From NCBI GenBank assembly GCA_030832695.1, contig JAURIP010000020.1:1-12207 (forward strand): 12,207 bases of DNA, read 5' to 3'. Shown in pieces: positions 1 to 8,650 of the stretch; the first letter of the stretch is position 1; every line of letters starts with the position of its first letter. The notes beneath the pieces are model-generated. The model had not been told where the DNA came from. It saw only the letters and a program-made list of their open reading frames with translations, and did no database searches. The translations under genes were made by a program, and so were the position numbers. The DNA is from Sediminibacterium sp. (GTDB lineage: Bacteria > Bacteroidota > Bacteroidia > Chitinophagales > Chitinophagaceae).

Positions 1-1557
1 CACATGGTTGTTTAATATTGAGGGCAATCCATTTTTATTGGTGTATAATTTTGGTGTACTATTTCCTCCACTGGTATCTTTTTTTATTTTATACAATCCA
101 TGGAATGGATGTGAAACCCATATATAGTCTCCTTCATTCACTGCTACATACCTCGAAGACTCTGTATACTGCTGTATTGGTTTTGAATTAAAATTATTAC
201 CAGTTGCTGATAAGTAGACAAGGCCGGTGTAATTTCCTGCTACAATATTATTGGTGCCTAAGCCATCGCGTATTAATTGAAAATTCCAAAACCCTTGTTG
301 GTTGTTTATCTGTCTTGCTTTATTTTTTTCTACTAAAAATGCACCTTCGTGGTGCGCTAAAAATAATTGTTCATTAATATTTGCTAAGCCCCATACCTGT
401 CCTGCAGTATTGGCAATGGGGTTAAATATGCCACGATTAAAACTTAAATCCCCCATGCCTTGAATGGGTACACTGTATAATCCACTAGATGTACCTACAT
501 ACAATTGATCCTTATGAATGACTGTTGCATATGCTGATGCGTCTTGGTAGTTGGGATTGATATGTTTGATTGCTTTATTAAAACCAACACAATCAATGCC
601 ATTGTTCAAACCTACCCATAAATTATTTTGGTTGTCGGCGAAGATGGATAGTACATCGTAGTTCTGTAAACCTTCGGGCTTGGATAAGCTTTGAATCATC
701 CCCCCTTGCTCGTCGATGATCATGACCCCTGCATTGGCTGTTCCAATCCCTATCCATTCATTATTGATTGAAGTAGCGGTATAAATACGTTGTTTTTCTA
801 GATATTGGGTGGTTGGGGTGCTGATTTTGATTGCCCCATTACGACCATATTGATAGAGCCCATTTTTTAAAGTGGTGATAATGACGGCGTCTTTGATAGA
901 TAAGATAGAAGTGACTTCGACATTGGTTAAATTATTAGAATTAAGTGGCTGCCACTTTTCATTTTCAAAGACAAATAGCCCTGTTTTTTTATCATGGGCA
1001 TACAATTTGCCCTTGGCTTCCCCCAAAAAGCTCCAATTGGTTGGCGCTAATCCGATACTAACCTTCTTACGAGCATAGCGGATGATATTTTTGGAGGTTC
1101 TAAAAAAGATTTCATTATTATAATAAGCGATATCCCAGACGTCTGCAAAATTGCGCTCATTTTCCGGTATTTGGTCTACCAAACTATGGTAAACCAGCCT
1201 GCCATTGTTGCCTGGACTAAAATAACCTAACTCATCCTGCCCACCTACATAAATATGATTGTCACTCCCAATGGTCACCGATCTTACGATGGTTTTATTG
1301 GGTAGGGGGTACAATTTCCAAAAACTACCATCAAAACTTAATAAACCTTCGTTATTGGCTACATAGATAATACCATTTTTATCTTGTTTGAAATCCCAGT
1401 TTTGAAGTCCCGCTTTGTAGTCGATTTTGGAATAATTAAGGATTTCTGGCATGCCAATCGTGTTTTGCCCCTCCCCAAAAAAGGGAATCAGGAGCAAAAT
1501 CCAAATGCTGGGATTTAAGCCTATTTTTTTCAATGATGTAGTAGTTGTTTTTTTCAT
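1..1557 (-). CDS. Two-component regulator propeller-domain sensor, C-terminus outside window
   Basis: Reading 1557 down to 1 on the minus strand gives 519 uninterrupted codons with no stop, so the gene continues past the left edge. A Lys-rich start (MKKTTTT) and hydrophobic stretch at about residues 17-28 (SIWILLLIPFF) form a signal peptide, with likely cleavage near G30/Q31. The rest is made of beta-propeller repeats, for example NNLWVGLNNG at about 311-320, GIIYVANNEGLLSFDG near the start and DQLYVGTSSGLYSV. These are typical of the periplasmic sensor half of Bacteroidota hybrid histidine kinases and of propeller/triple-tyrosine proteins ending in a LuxR-type helix-turn-helix. Which output domain follows cannot be seen. 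Divergence from the PUL suggests it senses the glucan oligosaccharide and activates that operon (inference). An in-frame ATG at 1569 would add MHTS; 1557 is preferred for its MKK leader. An upstream in-frame stop lies at 1615-1617. Confidence 0.9.
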   Translation of the reverse strand, partial: MKKTTTTSLKKIGLNPSIWILLLIPFFGEGQNTIGMPEILNYSKIDYKAGLQNWDFKQDKNGIIYVANNEGLLSFDGSFWKLYPLPNKTIVRSVTIGSDNHIYVGGQDELGYFSPGNNGRLVYHSLVDQIPENERNFADVWDIAYYNNEIFFRTSKNIIRYARKKVSIGLAPTNWSFLGEAKGKLYAHDKKTGLFVFENEKWQPLNSNNLTNVEVTSILSIKDAVIITTLKNGLYQYGRNGAIKISTPTTQYLEKQRIYTATSINNEWIGIGTANAGVMIIDEQGGMIQSLSKPEGLQNYDVLSIFADNQNNLWVGLNNGIDCVGFNKAIKHINPNYQDASAYATVIHKDQLYVGTSSGLYSVPIQGMGDLSFNRGIFNPIANTAGQVWGLANINEQLFLAHHEGAFLVEKNKARQINNQQGFWNFQLIRDGLGTNNIVAGNYTGLVYLSATGNNFNSKPIQQYTESSRYVAVNEGDYIWVSHPFHGLYKIKKDTSGGNSTPKLYTNKNGLPSILNNHV

Positions 1558-1639
1558 TGATGTATGCATGATGTAGTATTGATGTATTGAAATTACCTGT
1601 TTTAGGCATAAAAATCAAATTTGATGTAGTAATGATGTA
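1534..1639. repeat. Phased direct repeats tgatgta with 11-bp spacing, possible response-regulator sites
   Basis: The 7-mer tgatgta occurs at 1534-1540, 1558-1564, 1569-1575, 1580-1586, 1622-1628 and 1633-1639. The middle three are exactly 11 bp apart, and so are the last two, giving runs of 7 conserved bases plus 4 AT-rich bases. The flanks are also similar (consensus about atTGATGTAgta). One DNA turn of spacing on the same face is the layout of direct-repeat sites for OmpR/PhoB-type regulators. That comparison is by architecture only; the actual binding protein is unknown. The 1534 copy lies inside the start of the sensor coding sequence. Simple slippage is the alternative explanation. Confidence 0.6.
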
Positions 1640-1709
1640 GTACACATTATGGTAATATGAGGGAAAGGGCTCAATTTTAGCTTCCTTAATATTGCTTTTT
1701 TCATGTATG

Positions 1710-1719
1710 CAAACGTTTG
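1710..1719. promoter_or_regulatory. Palindrome of LacI-family operator type
   Basis: caaacgtttg is a perfect 10-bp palindrome with a central CG, sitting in gcaaacgtttgt. LacI/PurR-family operators commonly have this AAACGTTT core. It lies about 140 bp upstream of the SusC start and overlaps the candidate -33 TTTG. No LacI-type gene is in the window, so the match could be chance. Confidence 0.3.
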
Positions 1720-1743
1720 TTAAAGCTTTTTATACAAAATTTG
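1716..1743 (+). promoter_or_regulatory. Weak candidate Bacteroidota promoter for the PUL
   Basis: Bacteroidota promoters have TTTG near -33 and TAnnTTTG near -7. Here TTTG is at 1716-1719 and aaaaTTTG at 1736-1743, which lacks the first T of the -7 box. The 16-bp spacer is shorter than the usual spacing of roughly 19-21 bp. If used, the leader would be about 110 nt. It is the best match I found by eye, not a firm call. Confidence 0.2.
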
Positions 1744-1859
1744 GAGACCAATTCCACAAGATGTTATAAAAACCTTGAAACAATGATTTTCATTCCTGAA
1801 TTCAGTCTATTTAGGGCTTAAACCAAAAAAATTGATTTTTCACAATTAACCACGTACTT

Positions 1860-4800
1860 ATGAAATTAAAACTCAGGATTTTGTTGTCATCTGCCTTTGT
1901 TTTATGCTTGATGGTGGGGGCATATGCTCAAGACATCCAGTTTAAAGGCAAAGTCAATAATAAAGCCACCGGCGAGAAACTTGCTGGAGCGACTATTATT
2001 GTAAAAGGAACTAAACAATCCACAGTATCTGACCAAAATGGTCAATTCGTCATTAATATACCAACTAAAGGAGCCAGTTTGGTTGTTTCTTTTGTTGGGA
2101 TGACCTCCATTGAACGATTTGTGAACGCCTCTAGCAATACAGACTTTCTTTTAGAAACGAGCAGTACTAGCAATTTAGAGGATGTGATTGTAGTTGGATA
2201 TGGCTCTCAGAAAATAACAAAAGTTTCTGGTGCTATTTCTACTATTAAAAGCGCCGATATCGAAAAAATAAACGCTGTAAGAACCGAAGAAGCTTTACAA
2301 GGTAGAGCAGCTGGTGTTAACGTAATTCAAGGTGGATCGCCTGGCGCTAAACCTACAGTATTAATTAGAGGTATTCCTTCTTTTACTGGAACGGACCCAA
2401 CAGTGATTATTGATGGTGTGCAACAATCTTTAGTGGACTTGAATTCTATCAATCCTGCAGACATTGAAACCATTAACGTACTTAAAGACGCTGCGACTAC
2501 AGCCATTTATGGTGTTAAAGGAGGAAATGGTGTGATTGTGGTTACAACAAAGTCTGGTAGAAGGAATCAAAAAACTGAATTCAGTTTTAGTAGTAATTAT
2601 GGTATGCAACAAGTAACCAATATGATTGGTACTTTAAATGCTACTGAATATGGTGCGATGATCAATGAAGGTAGCACAACAGCTGGTGGACCAGTGATCT
2701 TCCCTAACCTATCTACTTTAGGCGTGGGTAATAACTGGCAAAAAGAAGTATTTAAAGAGGCTCCTGTTCAGATCTATTCTTTGAACGCAAAAGGTGGTAG
2801 CGAGAAAATGACTTATTTATTGAGTGCTGGTTATTTGAATCAATCTGGTATCGTTGGAGGTGCTGATAAATCTAATTTTACTAGAGGTAACTTTACAGCT
2901 AACTTAAGCTTTGACTTAAGCTCTAAATTAAAATTGATCATCAACGCAAGTGCCTTGACTTTAGAATCTAAAGGCATTGCAGAGAATTCTTTTAATAGCG
3001 TATTAGGATCTGCATTGAATTTCGATCCTACTGTGTCTATTTTAAATACAACAAATAAGGCAAGTAAATATGGGTACAGTAATTTATTGCTTTCAGAAAT
3101 TTTCAACCCACTTTCGGTGCTTGAGAATACCTATAACAAAAACGTAGGTACTAAATTATACGGTAAGTTTGAATTGCAATACAATGTAGCTAAAAACTTA
3201 AGTTTGATTTCTCGTTTTGGTTACACAAAATATGATGGCAATGCAAAATCATTTACCCCACTTGCATTTTATGGTCCTTTAAACGTGGACAATTCAATGA
3301 ATGCGGATGGGTCTGCTGTTGTTGGTAAACACAATAGAGTCGCACACGAAAAAACAAGTAATTTCAACTACACTTTTGAAAATTACTTTGATTATAATTT
3401 AAAGCGCAACGAACATACTTTTAATTTAATTGGTGGTATTGCTGCTTCTAAATTAACTGGTAACGCTGCAGGCGCAACTAGACAAGATGTGCCATTTAAT
3501 TCTTGGGAGTTTGCAGATTTCACAGCAGCTACAGGTGCTAACACGGCTACTAACACAGATGCATTATCTGGTTACTACTATCAATACTTTAGAAAAAACA
3601 TTTCTTATTTTGGTCGTTTAAACTATGACTTTAATGAAAAATATTTAGCTTCAGTTTCTGCGCGTCGTGATGGATCTATAGCTTTTGGTAAAGAAAACCA
3701 ATTTGGTAATTTCTACGCAACTTCATTAGGATGGGTTGTTTCTAACGAAAAATTCTTTAGTAGCAAAATGGTGAACTTCTTTAAAATAAGAGGAAGTTAT
3801 GGTACAACTGGTAATGAGAATGTAAACCCTCAATTTGTTGGAATCATCACCGGTGGTCCTAGCTATGGTCCAACTGCGAATAGCAATGGTTATAGCTTTG
3901 GCGAAGTATTTACCACAGGTTCAACAATTGGATCTGCTGCTAACAATGCTTTAAGATGGGAAAAACAAGTTCAATCAAATATTGGTTTTGATTTAACTTT
4001 TGCAAACAATCATTTTACAATCAATGCAGACTATTTTAATAAGTCAGTGGACGGTTTGTTATTTACACCTTCTGCTTCTTTATACCTTGGTACAGTGCCT
4101 ATTCCTCAAGCGAATATTGGTACTACTAAGAGCAGCGGTTTTGATGTAACATTAAACTACCGCAATAGCCCTAATAAAAAAGTACAATTTAATTCTGCAT
4201 TGACATTTACGACTGCTACCAACGAGGTAACTTCTACCAATTCTGATGGAACTGCTAAGATTTTAGGTGGCTATTATTTTAATGGGCAATCTCAGTCTGT
4301 GACTGTTTTTGAAAAAGGATTTACGCCAGGTTATTTTTATGGATTTAAAACAAATGGTTTATTCCAAAATGCTGCCGAAGTAGCTGCTGCACCTAAACAA
4401 GCTGGCGCACAACCAGGTGACATTAAATATGTTGATATGAACGGCGACAATGTGATTGACGCTTTGGATAAAACTAAAATTGGTGATCCATTTGCAAAAT
4501 TCACATTAGGATGGAATGTGAATGTACAGGTTGGTAATTTTGACTTTGTATCTTTTGTATATGCTTCTGTTGGAAATGATATTTACAGAGCTTTTGAAAG
4601 AAATGCGAACTACACCAACAAGCCTCGTGAAATTTTAGCTAGATGGACTGGTGAAAATTCTACCAATGACGCACGTTTCCCTAGATATTCTTTTGTAGAC
4701 AACAATAATAATGCAAGAGTTTCTGATCGCTATGTAGAGGATGGTTCTTTTGTAAAAATTAAAAACCTACAATTTGGTTATTCATTACCAGCATCAATGA

Positions 4801-4976
4801 CAAAGAAAGGTTTAAATAAAGTGCGTTTTTACTTCCAAGTTAAAAATGCATACACATTCACTAAATACACTGGTTACGATCCTGAAATTCCTGGAGGAAT
4901 TCTTGAAACAGGTGTAGATCGTGGTGCGTATCCTCAACCTAGAACTTTTGCTTTAGGCCTTGACATTAAATTTTAA
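1860..4976 (+). CDS. SusC-like TonB-dependent outer-membrane transporter
   Basis: This 1038-aa protein has the normal SusC/RagA size and order. A signal peptide ends near A23/Q24 (AYAQ). A carboxypeptidase-D-regulatory-like Ig domain spans about residues 28-105 (FKGKVNNKATGEKLAGATI). A TonB-box-like segment, EDVIVVGYG, is at 107-115. The plug domain carries the SusC signature VLKDAATTAIYGVKGGNGV from V207. The rest is a 22-strand-type barrel ending in an aromatic residue (FALGLDIKF), as outer-membrane barrels do. No STN domain is present, so it probably does not signal directly to an anti-sigma factor. It should form the import complex with the SusD lipoprotein encoded 10 nt downstream and take up oligosaccharides using TonB energy. 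The beta-glucan substrate is inferred from the GH16 gene of the same operon. Confidence 0.96.
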   Translation: MKLKLRILLSSAFVLCLMVGAYAQDIQFKGKVNNKATGEKLAGATIIVKGTKQSTVSDQNGQFVINIPTKGASLVVSFVGMTSIERFVNASSNTDFLLETSSTSNLEDVIVVGYGSQKITKVSGAISTIKSADIEKINAVRTEEALQGRAAGVNVIQGGSPGAKPTVLIRGIPSFTGTDPTVIIDGVQQSLVDLNSINPADIETINVLKDAATTAIYGVKGGNGVIVVTTKSGRRNQKTEFSFSSNYGMQQVTNMIGTLNATEYGAMINEGSTTAGGPVIFPNLSTLGVGNNWQKEVFKEAPVQIYSLNAKGGSEKMTYLLSAGYLNQSGIVGGADKSNFTRGNFTANLSFDLSSKLKLIINASALTLESKGIAENSFNSVLGSALNFDPTVSILNTTNKASKYGYSNLLLSEIFNPLSVLENTYNKNVGTKLYGKFELQYNVAKNLSLISRFGYTKYDGNAKSFTPLAFYGPLNVDNSMNADGSAVVGKHNRVAHEKTSNFNYTFENYFDYNLKRNEHTFNLIGGIAASKLTGNAAGATRQDVPFNSWEFADFTAATGANTATNTDALSGYYYQYFRKNISYFGRLNYDFNEKYLASVSARRDGSIAFGKENQFGNFYATSLGWVVSNEKFFSSKMVNFFKIRGSYGTTGNENVNPQFVGIITGGPSYGPTANSNGYSFGEVFTTGSTIGSAANNALRWEKQVQSNIGFDLTFANNHFTINADYFNKSVDGLLFTPSASLYLGTVPIPQANIGTTKSSGFDVTLNYRNSPNKKVQFNSALTFTTATNEVTSTNSDGTAKILGGYYFNGQSQSVTVFEKGFTPGYFYGFKTNGLFQNAAEVAAAPKQAGAQPGDIKYVDMNGDNVIDALDKTKIGDPFAKFTLGWNVNVQVGNFDFVSFVYASVGNDIYRAFERNANYTNKPREILARWTGENSTNDARFPRYSFVDNNNNARVSDRYVEDGSFVKIKNLQFGYSLPASMTKKGLNKVRFYFQVKNAYTFTKYTGYDPEIPGGILETGVDRGAYPQPRTFALGLDIKF

Positions 4977-4986
4977 ATCTGCTTAA

Positions 4987-6510
4987 ATGAATATTATTAT
5001 GAAAAATTATTTAAAATTGCTTTTCCTGATTGTTACTTTTTGCAGTCTTGAATCATGCACAAAATTTGTGGACTACAATCCACACGAAGAATTTAAAATT
5101 ACAGACCAAGATTATTTAAAATCTGAGTCTGACTATAGATCGATGGTAGTGAGTGTTTACACACCATTACAATGGATCAATCAAGTTGTTCCTATTGGTG
5201 AAATTGCATCTGATAATGCGGTTTCTGGTGGCGAAAATGCGTCAGACGTATTATCGCTTCAACAAATTGATGACTACACGCACAATGCTGTGAATACACA
5301 ATTGACTGAAATCTGGCAGTCTGCTTATGAGGGGATCAACAGAGCAAATTATATCAATCAATACAAGGCAGCTAATCCTGCTGGCGTTGCAGTAAACTTT
5401 GCAGGTAAAGATGCTTTATTTGGTGAAACACTTTTCTTAAGAGGGTACTACTATTTTACATTGGTTAAAATGTTTGGTGATGTGCCTTTATTCACAGATA
5501 GACGTCTTTCTCTTTCTGATTCTAAATCTTTAAAAAGAGCGCCTAAGGCGGATGTATATAAGCAGATCGAAGCAGATTTAACTGCAGCTATTGCAGCGCT
5601 TCCGGGTGTTCAAAATGAAAAAGGAAGAATTACTAAATTTGCTGCTCAAGCACTTTTGGGTAAAGTATACTTATATCAAAATAAGTTTGACTTAGCTGCT
5701 ACCACATTAGAAGGGGTGATTAGTTCAAATGCTTTCTCATTAGTAAGTAACTATGGTTCAATATTTTTACTATCTGGTGAAAATGGTCCTGAGTCTGTTT
5801 TTGAAATTCAATATTCAAACACTTCTCCTTACTATAACTGGGGTGGTGCAACAAGAGGCCAAGGCAATTATGCAGTTCAACAATGTGGTATCAGAGGTTT
5901 AAATGGTTCTGCTGAGATGCCTTATGCTGCAGGTTGGAGTACAAATTTACCAACGGCAAATTTAGCAAATGCTTATCAAGCTGGTGACCAACGTAAAAAT
6001 GTAACCATATTAGACATTGAAGCTTATAAAGCTGCTAATCCTTCTTATAATATTACTTATCAAGTTGCACCTTATAAGAACACAGGCTTATACAATCAAA
6101 AGTATTTACCTAGAAAAGGACAAACTTCAGGTCAAATTGAATTAAACTATTTAAATAACTTTAGAATTATTCGTTATTCTGATGTTTTATTAATGGCTGC
6201 AGAGGCAAATGTGAAAGCTACGACTCCTAATGAAACAAAAGCTAAAACCTATTTGAATTTAGTTCGTCGTAGAGCTTTTGGGGATAATAACCATGACATC
6301 AGTTCTTCTGGTACGACACTTTATAATGACATTTTATTGGAACGTCGTTTAGAATTAGCTATGGAAGGAGATCGCTTCTTTGACCTTGTTAGAACTGGAA
6401 AAGCAAGTGCTACTTTAGGTTCTAAATTTATAGTAGGCAAACACGAACTTTTCCCTATTCCTCAAACAGAAATAGATATCTCTGGTATTCCTCAAAACAA
6501 TGGTTACTAA
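4987..6510 (+). CDS. SusD/RagB-like surface glycan-binding lipoprotein
   Basis: This 507-aa protein is of usual SusD length. It shows the N-terminal SusD-like signature LFLRGYYYFTLVKMFGDVPL from about residue 149. The C-terminal SusD/RagB signatures follow: IIRYSDVLLMAAEAN (about 394-408), ERRLELAMEGDRFFDLVRTG (about 452-471), and the tail ELFPIPQTEI...QNNGY. The leader KNYLKLLFLIVTFCSLESC places the lipid-modified Cys at residue 24. The lipobox L-E-S-C has an unusual Glu before the Ser. A second ATG at 4999 gives the more standard MKNYLK start and is equally plausible; neither has a Shine-Dalgarno. SusD caps the SusC barrel and binds the oligosaccharide for import. The gene is 10 nt after the transporter stop, so it is surely co-transcribed. 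Confidence 0.95.
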   Translation: MNIIMKNYLKLLFLIVTFCSLESCTKFVDYNPHEEFKITDQDYLKSESDYRSMVVSVYTPLQWINQVVPIGEIASDNAVSGGENASDVLSLQQIDDYTHNAVNTQLTEIWQSAYEGINRANYINQYKAANPAGVAVNFAGKDALFGETLFLRGYYYFTLVKMFGDVPLFTDRRLSLSDSKSLKRAPKADVYKQIEADLTAAIAALPGVQNEKGRITKFAAQALLGKVYLYQNKFDLAATTLEGVISSNAFSLVSNYGSIFLLSGENGPESVFEIQYSNTSPYYNWGGATRGQGNYAVQQCGIRGLNGSAEMPYAAGWSTNLPTANLANAYQAGDQRKNVTILDIEAYKAANPSYNITYQVAPYKNTGLYNQKYLPRKGQTSGQIELNYLNNFRIIRYSDVLLMAAEANVKATTPNETKAKTYLNLVRRRAFGDNNHDISSSGTTLYNDILLERRLELAMEGDRFFDLVRTGKASATLGSKFIVGKHELFPIPQTEIDISGIPQNNGY

Positions 6511-6533
6511 AATCATTAATTAAATAGAATATA

Positions 6534-8633
6534 ATGAAAACAAATAAATTAATAATTGGTCTTTTTTGCTCGCTAATATTTTTAGCTGGTTGCCAAAAAG
6601 ACTTATTTAATGACGTATCATTTTTAAATAGTGTATCTAGCTCGGCTAAATTAACTGCCTTATATGATATCACTCAAGACAATACTGGTGTAGTGACCAT
6701 TACACCTAACGGCGAAGGCGTTACTTATTTTGAAGTTTATTATGGTGATAATACGACTACTCCAGTTAAAGTATTACCAGGTAAAAATACAGTGCACCAA
6801 TACGCTGAAGGTGTTTATAAAGTTAAAATTGTAGGGTACAATAGCTTGGGTGCAAAAACCGAGGCCACACAGGACCTAACAGTCTCTTTTAGAGCACCAG
6901 AAGATTTAAAAGCGACTTTAACGCAGAATGGTTTAACATTAACAGTGGATGCAACTGCTTTATATGAGACATATTATAAAGTATTTTTTGGAGATTCTAA
7001 CAATGTAACACCTATCCCTTTTAAAACTTTCATCGAAGGTCAGCCTATCACTTATACTTATGCAAAAGCTGGAACTTATGATGTGAAAGTAGTTGCATTA
7101 AGCGGTGGCGCTGCAAGTTCACAAGTGGTTAAGACAATTAAAGTAGGTAAGCAAATTGATTTACCAATTGGTTTTGATGATGTAAACTATGATTATACTT
7201 TTGGTGACTTTGGTGGCGCTGCAAGCTCAATTGCTGCAGATCCGGCGGATGCTGCTAATAAAGTAATGAAAGTAGTTAAGACTGCAGGAGCTGAGGTTTG
7301 GGCTGGAACTACAATGAGCACTTCATTGGGTTTAGCAAAAGCAATTCCACTTAAGTCTGGTGCATCTACGATGCAAGCAAGAGTTTATTCTCCAGCAGCA
7401 GGTATTAAAGTTAAATTAAAAGTAGAAGACCATAACAACGGAAATATTTCTGTGGAAACAGATGCGATAACGACAGTAGCGAATGCTTGGGAAGTACTAG
7501 AATTTAACTTTGCTAACCAATCTGCAGGTACACCAGCAGTGAACTATGCAAACAATTATGATAAGGCATCTATCTTCTTTGATTTTGGTAATGGTGGTTC
7601 TGGTAAAGTGTTCTATTGTGATGATGTGATGATGAAACCAGCAGCTGTTGTTTTATCTCAAATCAATTTACCAGTTACGTTTGATGCAACAACCGTGAAC
7701 TACACAATGACTGATTTTGGTAATAACAGCACAGTAGATGCAGTTGATCCAACTTCAAGTTCAAATAAAGTAAAGAAGACAACAAAAGTTAATGGTGCTG
7801 AAACTTGGGCTGGTACTACCATTGGAACGCCTGCAGGTTTTGCTAGCAAAATTCCAATTACATCTTCTGCAACAACAATGAGCGTGAGGGTATATTCTCC
7901 TGCAGTTGGAATCAAGGTTAAACTTAAAATTGAAGATAAAAACGATCCTAATAAATCTGTTGAAACAGATGTATTAACGACTAAAGCAAATGAGTGGGAG
8001 ACGATGGCATTTGATTTTAGCAATCAATCAACTGGTACTGCTGCATTAAATACATCATACACTTATGACAAAGCATCTATCTTCTTTGATTTTGGTAATG
8101 CTGGTTCTGGAAAAGTATTCTATTGGGATGATGTTCAATTTGGTGTTCCTGCAAACGCAAATGCACTTGTATTACCATTGACTTTTGAATCATCCACAAT
8201 CAATTATGCATTTACGAATTTTGATGGTGGTGCTGTTACAATTGTAAATAATCCTGCTAGCGGTTCAATCAACACCAGTGCCAAAGTAGCTAAAATGGTG
8301 AAGGGTGCTGGACAATCTTGGGGCGGTAGTTATATCACTTTAGATAGCCGCATAGATTTTTCTACTAATAAAACTTTTAAGGTTAAAGTATATTCTCCAA
8401 GAGTAGGTGCGAAGCTTTTATTAAAAGTAGAAAACTTAACTGATGGAAATATTGCTTTTGATAAAGAAGTAGCAACGACTAAAGCAAATGAGTGGGAAGA
8501 AATCACTTTCGACTACAGCGCAATTAGCACTTCTAATTCTTATCAAAAAATTGTATTGATCTTTGATTTAGGAACAGTAGGTGATGGCTCTGCTAATTTC
8601 ACTTTTTACTTTGACGATATAAAACTTAATTAA
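6534..8633 (+). CDS. Multimodular PKD-PKD-(CBM-like)x3 surface glycan-binding lipoprotein
   Basis: The 699-aa protein starts with a lipoprotein signal peptide (IFLAGCQKD, Cys20). Two PKD/Ig-like domains follow at about 35-118 and 120-205, recognisable by YEVYYGDN-type and VFFGDSN turns and the closing GTYDVKVVAL. Three tandem modules of about 153-169 aa begin at L210, L379 and L547. Each opens LPxxF(D/E), contains W(A/G)G(T/S), a core such as VYSPAAGIKVKLKVED, a conserved WE pair, and ends FDFGxxGxxxFYxDD(V/I). These have the look of beta-sandwich carbohydrate-binding modules, but I cannot assign a CBM family. It occupies the SusE/SusF (SGBP) position after SusD, 23 nt downstream. Inferred role: an extended multivalent surface grip on the glucan. 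In the first module the Trp of FYWDDV is Cys (FYCDDV). No catalytic motif is seen. Confidence 0.85.
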   Translation: MKTNKLIIGLFCSLIFLAGCQKDLFNDVSFLNSVSSSAKLTALYDITQDNTGVVTITPNGEGVTYFEVYYGDNTTTPVKVLPGKNTVHQYAEGVYKVKIVGYNSLGAKTEATQDLTVSFRAPEDLKATLTQNGLTLTVDATALYETYYKVFFGDSNNVTPIPFKTFIEGQPITYTYAKAGTYDVKVVALSGGAASSQVVKTIKVGKQIDLPIGFDDVNYDYTFGDFGGAASSIAADPADAANKVMKVVKTAGAEVWAGTTMSTSLGLAKAIPLKSGASTMQARVYSPAAGIKVKLKVEDHNNGNISVETDAITTVANAWEVLEFNFANQSAGTPAVNYANNYDKASIFFDFGNGGSGKVFYCDDVMMKPAAVVLSQINLPVTFDATTVNYTMTDFGNNSTVDAVDPTSSSNKVKKTTKVNGAETWAGTTIGTPAGFASKIPITSSATTMSVRVYSPAVGIKVKLKIEDKNDPNKSVETDVLTTKANEWETMAFDFSNQSTGTAALNTSYTYDKASIFFDFGNAGSGKVFYWDDVQFGVPANANALVLPLTFESSTINYAFTNFDGGAVTIVNNPASGSINTSAKVAKMVKGAGQSWGGSYITLDSRIDFSTNKTFKVKVYSPRVGAKLLLKVENLTDGNIAFDKEVATTKANEWEEITFDYSAISTSNSYQKIVLIFDLGTVGDGSANFTFYFDDIKLN
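7161..8630 (+). repeat. Three tandem module-coding repeats inside the 699-aa lipoprotein gene
   Basis: Module starts are at nucleotides 7161, 7668 and 8172, giving periods of 507 and 504 bp and a shorter last unit. Modules 1 and 2 are closest at the protein level. Short stretches are identical at DNA level: a 28-bp block at 7566-7593 recurs at 8073-8100 (modules 1 and 2), and a 23-bp block at 7977-7999 recurs at 8475-8497 (modules 2 and 3). This suggests internal duplication with later conversion or recent copying. Confidence 0.8.
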
Positions 8634-8650
8634 TTTTAAAATAGTAAGCA

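Larger units (their letters stand above)
1558..1859. promoter_or_regulatory. Divergent intergenic control region between sensor and PUL
   Basis: This 302-bp stretch separates the minus-strand sensor from the plus-strand SusC gene and must contain both promoters. It has no convincing gene; the one sizeable ORF crossing it on the minus strand reads out of frame into the sensor gene and has no signature of a protein. It holds phased 7-mer repeats (left half), a 12-bp palindrome atcaaatttgat at 1614-1625, a 10-bp palindrome caaacgtttg at 1710-1719, and another, ctgaattcag, at 1796-1805. Long AT-rich runs lie between about 1680 and 1850. Confidence 0.75.

Noticed and set aside
872..1078. Plus-strand 68-aa ORF
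   Set aside because: It is opposite the propeller sensor, whose frame is continuous with clear propeller motifs.
1534..1639. CRISPR array
   Set aside because: The repeats are only 7-11 bp with 4-bp gaps, with no unique spacers and no cas genes.
1436..1645. Minus-strand 69-aa ORF crossing the sensor start
   Set aside because: It is out of frame with the sensor gene, and much of it is just the translated tgatgta repeats.
7700..8023. Minus-strand 107-aa ORF opposite the multimodular SGBP
   Set aside because: It is an antisense shadow of the repeat modules; the plus-strand frame has the signal peptide, domains and operon spacing.
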